This document shows positions 1-7,619 of a stretch of 18,917 bases of DNA, piece by piece. A program made the translations under genes and the position numbers. This DNA is from a candidate division NPL-UPA2 bacterium. Lineage in GTDB: Bacteria > Bacillota > UBA994. The stretch lies in the NCBI GenBank assembly GCA_018725205.1, contig QLUB01000020.1:1-18917 (forward strand). The letters are read 5' to 3'. Under the pieces are notes generated by a model, which worked only from the letters and a program-made list of their open reading frames with translations, had not been told where the DNA came from and searched no databases. Position 1 is the stretch's first letter. Each line of letters opens with the position of its first letter.

Positions 1-25
1 TTTCGTCTTTTTCCGTTATCTTAAG

Positions 26-577
26 CTATCGCAAGAGCGATTTCGTTCTTCTAAACTGGAAGATGGCAAAAGCATGGTCTTGCTCTTCTTTTTGGATGTG
101 GTTGAGTGTTTGACGAAGTTGCTGGTTGCTTGACTCAAACACGGCACTGTCGTACATGTCGGAAACCGCCTTCTCGGTAGTGAGCAAGTCGTTGCAGATT
201 TGCTCCTCGGAAAGGCCTCCCTGACCGGTGTACTGGGTATGGCTCGCGACCATGCCCAGCGCGCTCTGCCCTGTACCCACCGCGCCGCTTAAGCGCCCGG
301 TCATGGAGCTGCTTTGGACGGTGCGAGTTGGACCGCCGCCGGGCACGTGTGGTGCCTGCATCTGTGTCGATTGTGAAGTCGTGTCTGGAATACGACCTTG
401 GAGTATTTGTTCCACCGTGTGAAGGTGATTGGTTTCCTGCTGTCCCGCACGCTGAAAAATCTGCTTTAGTTCCGGGTCGGCAACCGCCTCTGTGTAGTGA
501 TTGTACTTAGCGATACACAACTCTTCGTGATGCTTGGCGTCCGTTAGATACATGCGCTCTTTCTGTGTTAGCTGCAA
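26..577 (-). CDS. CotF-like spore coat protein with ferritin-like helices
   Basis: A 183-residue protein, probably a spore-coat or spore-associated component. The N-terminal part (about residues 10-62) is a helical hairpin with spaced Glu and His residues (KHHEELC, ETNHLHTVE) like ferritin-like bundles. A Gly/Ser/Thr/Gln-rich linker (about 63-120) follows. The C-terminal part (about 122-180) matches the CotF family pattern (NDLLTTEK, ESSNQQLRQTLNHIQ, EEQDHA). I chose the TTG at 577-575 because a near-perfect Shine-Dalgarno, AAGGAGGG (585-592), lies 7 bases upstream. A longer in-frame start at 646 would run through that ribosome-binding site. The gene follows the kinase-like gene by 78 bases. 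The CotF assignment of the C-terminal half is fairly firm; a metal-binding role for the N-terminal half is inference. Confidence 0.8.
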   Translation of the reverse strand: MQLTQKERMYLTDAKHHEELCIAKYNHYTEAVADPELKQIFQRAGQQETNHLHTVEQILQGRIPDTTSQSTQMQAPHVPGGGPTRTVQSSSMTGRLSGAVGTGQSALGMVASHTQYTGQGGLSEEQICNDLLTTEKAVSDMYDSAVFESSNQQLRQTLNHIQKEEQDHAFAIFQFRRTKSLLR

Positions 578-638
578 ATTAGGTCCCTCCTTGTTTTTGA
601 TGCAAGAGAAGTGTGCCCGAAGGACCAACGCTTTATGA

Positions 639-655
639 TAAGTCACCTAAGTCAC
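639..655 (-). repeat. Direct repeat GTGACTTA x2 upstream of the coat gene
   Basis: On the minus strand the octamer GTGACTTA occurs twice, separated by one base (639-646 and 648-655). It sits between the stop of the kinase-like gene and the coat-protein start, where a promoter or regulator site would be expected. No clear sigma-factor consensus could be fixed around it, so a regulatory role is only a guess. Confidence 0.35.
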
Positions 656-1282
656 TCAAAACAAGGTGTTTTTGGCAAGTTGCTCGGGCGAGAGGCTGTA
701 GGCGAGGTATTGCTGTTTGTCTAGACAGCTCTGCTCGTAGTAATCAAGGCTCTGGCGCTGCAAGTGAGAAAAATAAGACTCTATGTCTTTTTCACTGCCG
801 AGTGAGCGCAGCCACTTCTCCCACATGGGTGGGCGACTCGGCATAGTCGCCACTATATTCCGGAGCAGAAGCTCGGGTGGGTGATGTAGGAGGATCAGCC
901 TCCCCCCAAGCTCGCGGAGTGCTGCGTCAAACTCCCGGAAAGGAGCAAAGTCACCCACCTGCGCGGCATGGGTGAGGTGAAAACGCTCCATGACAATGAG
1001 TGGCTCAAGCGCGTTGTTCCCTTTAAACCGCGAACCTGCCCATCGCTTGTGCAGCGCTTGCGCTATACTAAGGTGCTCGACCAGTAGGTTTTGTCTATCC
1101 GCAATGGTAGGCTGCGTCAACTCCAAAACACGCTCCGTGTAGTGTTCAGAAATTGTCACTTTGGTCGACCGCTCCTGCCACTCTCTGCTCCGCTCTATGG
1201 CTTTAACCAAAGCAGTTTTGCCAGCCGCAACTACGCCCTCAACAACGATAACCGCCATGTATGAATTTGTGTGCAAATTCAT
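656..1282 (-). CDS. Thymidylate-kinase-like P-loop nucleotide kinase family protein
   Basis: A 208-residue P-loop protein. The Walker A motif EGVVAAGKT is at about residues 15-23. Around residues 109-115 there is an ERFHLTH segment, reminiscent of the DRY/ERS substrate-binding motif of thymidylate and deoxynucleoside kinases. That suggests phosphoryl transfer from ATP to a small nucleotide-like substrate, but the true substrate cannot be read from the sequence. The start is uncertain. ATG at 1282 lies 3 bases after the stop of the DUF1275 gene and has no good Shine-Dalgarno, suggesting coupled translation. A second ATG at 1258 begins MAVIVVEG, closer to where kinases of this fold usually start. 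A perfect palindrome lies between and over these starts. Confidence 0.65.
   Translation of the reverse strand: MNLHTNSYMAVIVVEGVVAAGKTALVKAIERSREWQERSTKVTISEHYTERVLELTQPTIADRQNLLVEHLSIAQALHKRWAGSRFKGNNALEPLIVMERFHLTHAAQVGDFAPFREFDAALRELGGRLILLHHPPELLLRNIVATMPSRPPMWEKWLRSLGSEKDIESYFSHLQRQSLDYYEQSCLDKQQYLAYSLSPEQLAKNTLF
1261..1282 (-). promoter_or_regulatory. Perfect 9-bp inverted repeat overlapping a start codon
   Basis: ATGAATTTG (1261-1269) and CAAATTCAT (1274-1282) are exact reverse complements around the 4-base loop TGTG. In the minus-strand mRNA the first ATG of the kinase-like gene (1282-1280) is the 5' end of the stem, and the alternative ATG at 1258 lies just after it. It could be a translational hairpin that selects between starts, or a dyad operator site. 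Confidence 0.5.
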
Positions 1283-1285
1283 GTC

Positions 1286-1978
1286 TTACGGGTGAATGCG
1301 AGCCGGAGACAGATGAGCAGCAAAAAGCACTATCGCGACCAAGAGCCCAGTAGCCAAGGCAATACCGACGTATTCAGCCAAGGAACGGCTCAACAGAAAA
1401 CCTGCGAAACCCCCACAGGCAAACCCTAGGTGCTTGGAAAAAATGTACCCGGCTTGCCGCCACCTGTGACCAGCAAACGCTAGTCCCATATCCGTAAGGT
1501 CGCCGGTAAAGTGCGTTGTGCGCCCAAGCGGCGTCTGGCTGGTGACGGAGTTTTGCAGACCCATAGCTAAAGCCAATAGATAGGCCATCAGGTAGCGCAC
1601 AGGGAAGTACATGTCTTTAGGGGTGGCGGTTACCTGAGAAACATAGAGCAAAACGCACACCAGCACAAGCGGGACAATCGACACTAAGAGACTGCGGGTT
1701 AGCCCTAGGCGTGGGAGTAATTTGCCGCCCAGAAATGTCCCAAGAACAAAGATGTAAATTATACCTACTACTAATAACCCGTGCCACGGGTTAGTCCACA
1801 AGTCCCGCAGCATGTTATTGACGCGCCCCGTCAGATGCGACACCCGGTCAAAGACAATGGCGTTGGTGGCTACGCCGTTAATCGTCCCGGCGGCAAGTGC
1901 CATAAGCGTCCCGATGGTCACCAACCCCGTGTAGTTTTCAAGAATCCTCCATGAGTTGCCCTGCACGTCCTGCTGCAT
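1286..1978 (-). CDS. DUF1275 (YoaK family) integral membrane protein
   Basis: A 230-residue polytopic membrane protein of the DUF1275/YoaK family, whose function is not established. It shows about six hydrophobic segments (roughly residues 18-40, 65-88, 92-112, 128-146, 180-198 and 205-225). The family's signature positions are visible: a Gly/Asn-rich first helix followed by HLTGR, and MGLQNSVTSQ followed by RTTHFTGDLTDMG. The ATG start has a good Shine-Dalgarno (AGGGAGGA, about 9 bases upstream). A weak sigma-A-like pair (TTGCCT and TAGCAT, 18 bases apart) is seen on the minus strand at about 2005-2035, so it may have its own promoter downstream of the DUF192 gene. It is followed after 3 bases by the kinase-like gene, so the two are probably cotranscribed. 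Confidence 0.85.
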   Translation of the reverse strand: MQQDVQGNSWRILENYTGLVTIGTLMALAAGTINGVATNAIVFDRVSHLTGRVNNMLRDLWTNPWHGLLVVGIIYIFVLGTFLGGKLLPRLGLTRSLLVSIVPLVLVCVLLYVSQVTATPKDMYFPVRYLMAYLLALAMGLQNSVTSQTPLGRTTHFTGDLTDMGLAFAGHRWRQAGYIFSKHLGFACGGFAGFLLSRSLAEYVGIALATGLLVAIVLFAAHLSPARIHP

Positions 1979-2074
1979 ACGACTACATCCTCCCTAAGCT
2001 CTCGAAGTTATGCTAGCGAAGAATTCGCCGTTTAGGCAAAGAGTCCTGCATCGGCACTCTGACATAGCGGGAAA

Positions 2075-2410
2075 TCAGCCAATACACACTTTATCCCCAC
2101 ACCGCAAACGTAGGCGCTCTGCCTCCCCTGCCGCAAGTTCAAGCACATGCAGGGCGCGGCGTTGCCGCATGGTGAGGTGCCAGGGTGGAAGTCGCTCAAT
2201 GATTGCCACGACGCGAAACTCTGCATCCAGAAATACTAGGTCCAGCGAAAAACGCATAAAACACGTGTGCACACTGCGGCAAGGAGTAAGTAGCAGCCCC
2301 TGCCCGGACGGCAGGCTGGCTCGAAACATCAACCCTAAGAACCGCGCCACAAATGTCTCGGCTCGCTTGGCTGTAAGGCAGAGGGTTTTTGACTCATGTG
2401 CAGTCGCCAT
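2075..2410 (-). CDS. DUF192 family protein
   Basis: A 111-residue DUF192 protein. The family pattern is visible in order: FLGLMFRASLP, then GLLLTPCRSVHTCFMRF, then LDLVFLD, then HVLELAAGEAERLRLRCGDKV at the C terminus. The molecular function of the family is not established. The ATG at 2410 is chosen because the upstream in-frame extension would overlap the end of tadC and reads as low-quality Cys-rich sequence. From this ATG the protein begins MATAHESKT and has no signal peptide. It starts 7 bases after the tadC stop, so it is the last gene of the tad operon. DUF192 genes are found beside pilus genes in other bacteria, so a link with the pilus is plausible but unproven. Confidence 0.85.
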   Translation of the reverse strand: MATAHESKTLCLTAKRAETFVARFLGLMFRASLPSGQGLLLTPCRSVHTCFMRFSLDLVFLDAEFRVVAIIERLPPWHLTMRQRRALHVLELAAGEAERLRLRCGDKVCIG

Positions 2411-2417
2411 AGTAGAC

Positions 2418-3344
2418 TCACATGCCAGTAAGGCCAGCCAGCATTTGCAGCACCGCCGGACCCAAGAGCACAATAAACAATGTGGGGAAAATGAAAAAAA
2501 CAAGCGGAAACAGCATCTTGACCGGGGCCTTTAAGGCCATTTCCTCGGCGCGCTGTCTGCGTCGTTGCCTGAGCCCCTCTGACTGCAGCCTAAGCACCTT
2601 GCTGATACTAACGCCGAGCTGGTCAGCTTGGATAATCGTGCTCACGAACGCGCGCAATTCCTCTACCCCGGTCCTGTCCGCTAAGGCTTTGAGCGCGTCA
2701 CGGCGCGCGACCCCCATTTTAATTTCATGCAGGACTTGGCCCATCTCGGACGGCAAGGGGCCTTTCATTTTTTCGGTGACCTTCATCAGTGCGCTGTCAA
2801 ATCCCAGACCCGCGTTTACGCTGACAGTGAGTAGATCCAAAACATCGGGCAGAGCGCGCACAATGCGCGTGCGCCTGTCTGTCTGGCGCTGCCTGAGCAG
2901 CAATTCCGGCAAAAACGCACCAAAACCGGCACCCACGACCCCGAATAGGGCTAAGCCCAACGCATTCTCTCCCCGCGCCCACCCAAGTAATAAGCCAAGG
3001 CCCATCCCCGTTGCACTGGCTACTATGTACCACCCAGCAAACTGCTCTGCCGTTATCTCGATCCCTGCCGCACGCACCCTTTTGGCCAGCGCGGTCTTAA
3101 GTGCTTGCGGTGCCCATGACTCAAGCATCTGCCCCAAGGCTTGTACAAGCGGCAGGACGAGGCGCTCGCTAAGCGGCCGTTGTAGCGGAGACTCATTTTG
3201 GTCTCCGGCACGCTCTAGTCTAAGCTCCGTTACCGCCAGCAGGCGCCTTTCTACGCGCAGGCGCGCATGGAACAAGACGCTTAGAGCCAACAGCGCCACG
3301 ACGAAAACAAGCAGCGCGACTAGGACAGCCAGCTGCAGCGCCAT
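2418..3344 (-). CDS. tadC: Tad pilus inner-membrane platform protein TadC
   Basis: A 308-residue type II secretion F-domain protein, the second of a tandem pair, which fits TadC. It has an N-terminal membrane helix (residues 4-27), a pair of helices at about 100-145, the cytoplasmic F domain at about 165-280 (ALPDVLDLLTVSVNAGLGFDSAL, then EIKMGVARRDALKALADRTGVEELRAFVSTI), and a C-terminal helix (about 282-305). With TadB it forms the membrane platform on which the TadA motor acts. The ATG at 3344 is preceded by a purine-rich Shine-Dalgarno (AGGGAGGGGGAG) lying in the 14-base gap after tadB. The DUF192 gene follows after 7 bases. Confidence 0.92.
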   Translation of the reverse strand: MALQLAVLVALLVFVVALLALSVLFHARLRVERRLLAVTELRLERAGDQNESPLQRPLSERLVLPLVQALGQMLESWAPQALKTALAKRVRAAGIEITAEQFAGWYIVASATGMGLGLLLGWARGENALGLALFGVVGAGFGAFLPELLLRQRQTDRRTRIVRALPDVLDLLTVSVNAGLGFDSALMKVTEKMKGPLPSEMGQVLHEIKMGVARRDALKALADRTGVEELRAFVSTIIQADQLGVSISKVLRLQSEGLRQRRRQRAEEMALKAPVKMLFPLVFFIFPTLFIVLLGPAVLQMLAGLTGM

Positions 3345-3358
3345 AGTCTCCCCCTCCC

Positions 3359-4309
3359 TTACACGTCAATGCGAATAATGCGACTGATTACCACCATGCC
3401 AAGAACTTGGGACACAAGGCCCATACCTAGCATCATCAGTCCCAGCGGCTCCGTCCATAGCAAGCGAACGTACTCCAGATTGATCACACTAAATAACGCA
3501 AATAACAGGAAAGGCAGCAAGGCGATAACAATGCCTGACAGCCTGCCCTGCGCCGTGAGCGTGCGCACCTGAGCCGTCATGCGCTGCCGCTCGCGAATGG
3601 TGGCAGCGATGCTGTCGAGCACGCTGGCGAGGTCGCCGCCAACTTGTCGCTGAATAAGTACCGCCGTAGCCACGAGATCCATGTCGGCGCTTGGCAAGCG
3701 CGCGACTAGGTTTTGCCATGCATCATCCATGTTTACGCCGAGGCTGATTTCGCGCAAAGTGCGCCGCATCTCCGTGCTGATAGGCGGCGCGAGGTCTCGC
3801 CCGGCAAGCTCTAGGGCCTGCATCAGGCTGTTGCCCGCGCGCATCGCGTTAGCGGCAAAGATTAAGAAATCCCCTAGCTGTTCTTCGGCGAGGCGCAGTC
3901 GCTTCGCCAAATGCGCCTTTAAGACATAGCCCGGCGCGAGATAGCCGACGATTCCACCGCACAACCCACCCACCGCCCCGGCAAGAACTACCCCTAGTAT
4001 CAGCCCTACAACCGCACTTAGGCCAATTGCCCCGGCCATCTCCTCGCCGCGCAAAGGAATACCCGCCCGCTCCAGCACCGGCTCGTAGCGCAGAGCCAAC
4101 TGCCTGAGCGCGAAGCGCGCCAAGAAAACGCGCGAGACAAACGCTTTGGACCCGCCTTTTCCAACTCCGGGCCGCTCTGTGCGCCCCTCCAAACTGTAAC
4201 CCTTAAGCCTGAGCGACACGCGATGTCGCCACGCGAACCAAACACGTACACCGACGCACGCCATTAGCCCTAGTGCTGCCGTTACCAGCAATGCAATCCC
4301 CAACGTCAC
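3359..4309 (-). CDS. tadB: Tad pilus inner-membrane platform protein TadB
   Basis: A 316-residue type II secretion F-domain protein, first of the tadB-tadC pair. An N-terminal membrane helix (residues 4-28) is followed by a positively charged stretch, two helices at about 95-135, the F domain at about 145-275 (LGDFLIFAANAMRAGNSLMQALELAGRDL, then LVATAVLIQRQVGGDLASVLDSIAATIRERQRM), and C-terminal helices. The GTG start at 4309 is two bases after the tadA stop. Its Shine-Dalgarno (GGGGGGA) lies inside the end of tadA, which indicates translational coupling. Confidence 0.92.
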   Translation of the reverse strand: MTLGIALLVTAALGLMACVGVRVWFAWRHRVSLRLKGYSLEGRTERPGVGKGGSKAFVSRVFLARFALRQLALRYEPVLERAGIPLRGEEMAGAIGLSAVVGLILGVVLAGAVGGLCGGIVGYLAPGYVLKAHLAKRLRLAEEQLGDFLIFAANAMRAGNSLMQALELAGRDLAPPISTEMRRTLREISLGVNMDDAWQNLVARLPSADMDLVATAVLIQRQVGGDLASVLDSIAATIRERQRMTAQVRTLTAQGRLSGIVIALLPFLLFALFSVINLEYVRLLWTEPLGLMMLGMGLVSQVLGMVVISRIIRIDV

Positions 4310-4311
4310 GC

Positions 4312-5667
4312 TTATCCCCCCCGCGGCAAAAACAGGTCGGCAGGCAATTGAATGCCCGAATCGAGCAATTTCTTAGAGAAACTTGGCCTGATGCCGGTGG
4401 GCTTAAACTCCCCCGCCACCCGTCCTGCGGCATCTTTGCCCTCCTGCGTGTACAGAAAGATGTCCTGCAGGGTAATTATGTCACCTTCCATGCCTACAAT
4501 CTCGCAGATGTGAGTAATTTTGCGGCTGCCGTCGCGAAACCGGCTCTGTTGCACAATTACGTCTATAGCCGAGGCTATTTGCTCGCGGATAGCGCGCACC
4601 GGCAAATCCATCCCCGCCATCAGCACCATTGTTTCTAGGCGCGACAGCATATCGCGCGGCGTATTGGCATGCCCGGTAGTCAGTGACCCGTCATGACCGG
4701 TGTTCATCGCCTGCAGCATGTCGAGCGCTTCGCCGCCCCGCACTTCGCCAATGACGACGCGGTTAGGGCGCATACGCAGGGAGTTGCGTACTAAGTCCCT
4801 GATGCTTACCGCTCCCTTGCCCTCTATGTTTGGCGGCCTTGCCTCTAGGGTGACAACATGTTCCTGTTTTAGCTGCAGCTCGGCAGCATCCTCGATTGTG
4901 ACTATGCGCTCGTCGGGCGGTATAAATGAGGAAAGGCAGTTTAGGGTGGTCGTCTTCCCGCTGCCAGTTCCGCCGGAGACCACAATGTTAAGCCTACCTA
5001 AAACACAGGCCTCAAGAAACTTCGCCATACTCGGGCTAAGGGTGCCAAAGCCAACCAGGGAATCAATGGTTAAGGGGTCGCGACTAAACTTACGAATGGT
5101 AAGTGCCGGACCCCGCAGGGCCAGTGGCGGGATGATGGCGTTAACGCGCGAGCCGTCAGGCAACCTAGCGTCCACCATGGGAGAACTCTCGTCGATGCGG
5201 CGGCCAAGCGGCGCAACGATTTTCTCGATCACCTGAATGACGTGCGCGTCATCGCGAAAGGCGACATCGCAAGCTTCCAGCCTGCCCTTGCGTTCTACGA
5301 AGACCTGACGCGCGCTGTTGACCATGATTTCGCTAACGTGGTCATCATTCAGCAAGGCGGTAATGGGCCCAAACCCGGTAATTTCGTCGGCAAGCTTCTG
5401 CACGATGCGCAATCTGTCTTGCCGGCTGATCATCAGGCCGCTTTCGTTTAAACACCTTTCGGCGATTTCGGCAATGCTTGATTGAAGCTCCGCTTCTTTG
5501 TCGGCGTCATGCAGTAGTTCCGGCCTAACCTCGCGGACAATAGCCTGGTGAATGGAACTCAGCAAAGCTCGTTCAGGGTCGTGTGGCAGCCCAGCGGCCA
5601 CTCGCTTGCCGACTGGCTGTAGGGCAGGTCGGTCGGTGCCACTCTCTAATCGCTTAAGCAGTGACAT
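4312..5667 (-). CDS. tadA: Tad pilus assembly ATPase TadA/CpaF
   Basis: The hexameric motor ATPase that powers pilus assembly. From the ATG at 5667 it has 451 residues, usual for the family. An N-terminal helical region (1-100) is followed by the GspE-type ATPase core. Visible motifs are Walker A GGTGSGKTT (about 232-240), the Asp box VTIEDAAEL (about 257-264), Walker B RVVIGEVRGGEA (about 303-314) and the His box GHDGSLTTGHANT (about 324-336). The ATG at 5667 overlaps the cpaE stop as TAATG and begins MSLLKRLE, typical for TadA, but has no strong Shine-Dalgarno. A GTG at 5691 adds 8 residues and has GGGAGGAAG about 11 bases upstream, so the longer form cannot be excluded. Confidence 0.93.
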   Translation of the reverse strand: MSLLKRLESGTDRPALQPVGKRVAAGLPHDPERALLSSIHQAIVREVRPELLHDADKEAELQSSIAEIAERCLNESGLMISRQDRLRIVQKLADEITGFGPITALLNDDHVSEIMVNSARQVFVERKGRLEACDVAFRDDAHVIQVIEKIVAPLGRRIDESSPMVDARLPDGSRVNAIIPPLALRGPALTIRKFSRDPLTIDSLVGFGTLSPSMAKFLEACVLGRLNIVVSGGTGSGKTTTLNCLSSFIPPDERIVTIEDAAELQLKQEHVVTLEARPPNIEGKGAVSIRDLVRNSLRMRPNRVVIGEVRGGEALDMLQAMNTGHDGSLTTGHANTPRDMLSRLETMVLMAGMDLPVRAIREQIASAIDVIVQQSRFRDGSRKITHICEIVGMEGDIITLQDIFLYTQEGKDAAGRVAGEFKPTGIRPSFSKKLLDSGIQLPADLFLPRGG

Positions 5668-6887
5668 TACTTTGCTTGGCGGCGCCGCCACAGGCTAACC
5701 GCTTCCTCCCCTCGCTGTTTTGGCGCGAGATGTTCGTTGACTAGCTCGCGAAAGCGTTTCGCTAATTTGCTGTCGGGTTGATCTAGCACAATTGGGGTGC
5801 CGCGATTAGCAGCCAGCATGGCCGGGATATCGTCGTGATGAATATAGAAATCTACCTTGCGCGAGAGCGCGGCTTCGAGGTCGCCAAAGCGAATGCCGTA
5901 GTCGTACCCCGCTTGGTTCAGGATAAGAAACACCTTCTCGCGGCCGTAGCCCAGTCGCTGCATAAGTTCCAGCGAAACCTTCATGTTTTTGAGCGACGCC
6001 ATGTCCATGTTGCCGATCAGCAAGACCTTGTCCGCCGCGTCTAGGGTCGCTAATGCGGTGTCGGCAAACGAGGCCGCCATGTCTACGATTACATAGTCAA
6101 AGAGCGTGCGGCACAGCGAAAGGACTCGCAGGATGTGCTCAGGTACCACGTATTCCGCGTATTCGGGACTGACGGGAGCGGGGAGAACCTTAACTCCGCA
6201 GGAATGCTGCATAAAGTACGGCGCTATGGTCTTCGCGTCAAGTGTAGTCTCGCTCACGAGGTCACTCAGCGTGCGGCGAGGAACTAGGCCGAGAAATACA
6301 CACACGTCGCCAAACTGCAGCGACAAATCCACGACGCACACTTGAGCCCTGCGCTCAGCCGCCAGAACCACAGCCACATTGACGGCGAGCGTGGTCTTAC
6401 CTACTCCGCCCTTAGGACTAAACACAGCGATGACTTGTCCGTGCGGCTTGCCGATGCTATGTGCCGCTTGGCCTTTCACTCGGCGCGCAGTCTCCCGCTC
6501 CCAGGCTTTTTGGATACACTCCACTAGCTCATCCGCGCCAAAGGGCTTAACCAGATAATCTTTGGCACCCGCAATCATGGCCCTGCGCACGTACTCGGTT
6601 TCGCCCTGCACCGACATAACGATGACCACGGTCTCGGAATAGGTGGAGGTGATTCTCGCCGTCGCCGTAATACCGTCCATTCCTGGCATATTGACATCCA
6701 TCAGCACGACTTGGGGTGAAAGCTGTCCTATCTTTTTGATGGCGTCTTCTGCGTTAGCGGCCTCGCCCACTACTTCCATACCCAGTGTCAGCCCAAGCAA
6801 ACGCCGCACGTTGTTGCGCGTGTCGGACGCGTCGTCGACGATTAAAACTGTAAGTCCTGCGCTGCGAGTGGTCCTCATGTCCTTCAT
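5667..6887 (-). CDS. cpaE: Receiver domain-CpaE/TadZ-type MinD-like ATPase fusion
   Basis: A 406-residue protein combining a response-regulator receiver domain (about residues 12-130) with a MinD/ParA-type ATPase (about 150-400), the CpaE/TadZ architecture that localises Tad machinery at the membrane or pole. The receiver has the full phosphorylation set: acidic pair D18/D19, phosphoacceptor D64 (LMDVNMPGMDG), S92 and K114 (DYLVKPFG). Many CpaE homologues have a degenerate receiver. The ATPase has the deviant Walker A KGGVGKTT (159-166), VCVVDLSLQFGD and VIVDMAASF. The C-terminal amphipathic membrane helix of MinD is not obvious. The start overlaps the cpaB stop (ATGA), and the stop overlaps the tadA ATG, so it is embedded in the operon. 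Confidence 0.9.
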   Translation of the reverse strand: MKDMRTTRSAGLTVLIVDDASDTRNNVRRLLGLTLGMEVVGEAANAEDAIKKIGQLSPQVVLMDVNMPGMDGITATARITSTYSETVVIVMSVQGETEYVRRAMIAGAKDYLVKPFGADELVECIQKAWERETARRVKGQAAHSIGKPHGQVIAVFSPKGGVGKTTLAVNVAVVLAAERRAQVCVVDLSLQFGDVCVFLGLVPRRTLSDLVSETTLDAKTIAPYFMQHSCGVKVLPAPVSPEYAEYVVPEHILRVLSLCRTLFDYVIVDMAASFADTALATLDAADKVLLIGNMDMASLKNMKVSLELMQRLGYGREKVFLILNQAGYDYGIRFGDLEAALSRKVDFYIHHDDIPAMLAANRGTPIVLDQPDSKLAKRFRELVNEHLAPKQRGEEAVSLWRRRQAK

Positions 6888-7591
6888 CGGGGACCTACCA
6901 CTGTGCGTTCCGTCGCCCCGCCGGTAGTACTATGGCGATTATCGGTCACCGCGCGCAGCAACAAGCGAATGCTCCCGTAATCCTCCGCCCACACTAAACG
7001 TTCCGCCTGCTCGGGATTGACGGCCAAGGTGATGGTCTTAGCATCCGCAGGAGCGGGGGCACCGTGCCTAGTTTCAGGACCTACGGCTACAACTTGGATG
7101 TTTTGCAGCATAATGATCGATTGCGGCTCGCGTTGTCCGGTCGTGGGCTCGTAGGACACCACTACGTCGACAGCATCTCCGGGGCGCAGGAGATAGGCCA
7201 CGGCTATGCGCTCATTAATGTGGACGCTGAGCGCACGGTACCCTGCCGCAAGGTCAAAGGCAAGGCCTGTGTCTTGGCCACTCCCGTGCAAGCGTGCGAG
7301 GAGCACCTGCTCACCCGCAATCAGGGGAGCGGTGGTGACACGCCCGACTACATTACCGAGGCTGTCGGTTGCGCCGTGGTGTCGGCTGCCCTGCGGCACG
7401 CGGACTACTGCCACCATCTGCCCACGCACAGCAGTGCGCGCGGGCATGTTGACAAGCGCCACAACCACTTCTTCCGTATGTTCGATTACTGCTTTGCGCT
7501 CTAAGCTGGCCAGAAAATAATACATCCCAAGCCCTGCTGCTAACGCTAAGACTACGGCCAACAGCAACAGCCGCTTGCTAGTGCGATCCAT
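6884..7591 (-). CDS. cpaB: Flp pilus assembly protein CpaB/RcpC (SAF domain)
   Basis: A 235-residue CpaB/RcpC family protein. It has an N-terminal membrane anchor (about residues 7-27, LLLLAVVLALAAGLGMYYFL). A SAF domain follows (about 42-105, including VALVNMPARTAVRGQMV and GRVTTAPLIAGEQVL). The C-terminal region (about 110-225) carries GYRALSVHIN, LLRPGDAVDVVV and TLAVNPEQAERLVWAEDYGSI, usual for RcpC. In diderms CpaB works with the secretin, and it is kept here without one. The ATG at 7591 is chosen because GAGGAGGT lies 5 bases upstream. It follows the tadG-like stop by 28 bases and overlaps cpaE by 4 bases. Confidence 0.9.
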   Translation of the reverse strand: MDRTSKRLLLLAVVLALAAGLGMYYFLASLERKAVIEHTEEVVVALVNMPARTAVRGQMVAVVRVPQGSRHHGATDSLGNVVGRVTTAPLIAGEQVLLARLHGSGQDTGLAFDLAAGYRALSVHINERIAVAYLLRPGDAVDVVVSYEPTTGQREPQSIIMLQNIQVVAVGPETRHGAPAPADAKTITLAVNPEQAERLVWAEDYGSIRLLLRAVTDNRHSTTGGATERTVVGPR

Positions 7592-7619
7592 ACTAAACCT
7601 CCTCACCCAGCCGGGGCTT

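Noticed and set aside
28..41. A short hairpin (ATCGC/GCGAT) at the end of the coat gene as a terminator
   Set aside because: The stem has only 5 pairs, lies within the coding sequence and has no T-run after it.
2422..3378. A 318-codon open frame on the plus strand opposite tadC
   Set aside because: It is antisense to a well-supported gene, has Ser/Arg/Pro-rich composition typical of a shadow frame and no recognisable motif or good ribosome-binding site.
4700..5236. A 178-codon plus-strand frame opposite tadA
   Set aside because: It lies antisense to the conserved ATPase core and has no recognisable domain.
5667..5691. The 24-base extension of tadA from GTG 5691 as the certain start
   Set aside because: It has a better ribosome-binding site, but the ATG at 5667 gives the typical TadA N terminus and a TAATG coupling to cpaE, so the longer form is kept only as an alternative.
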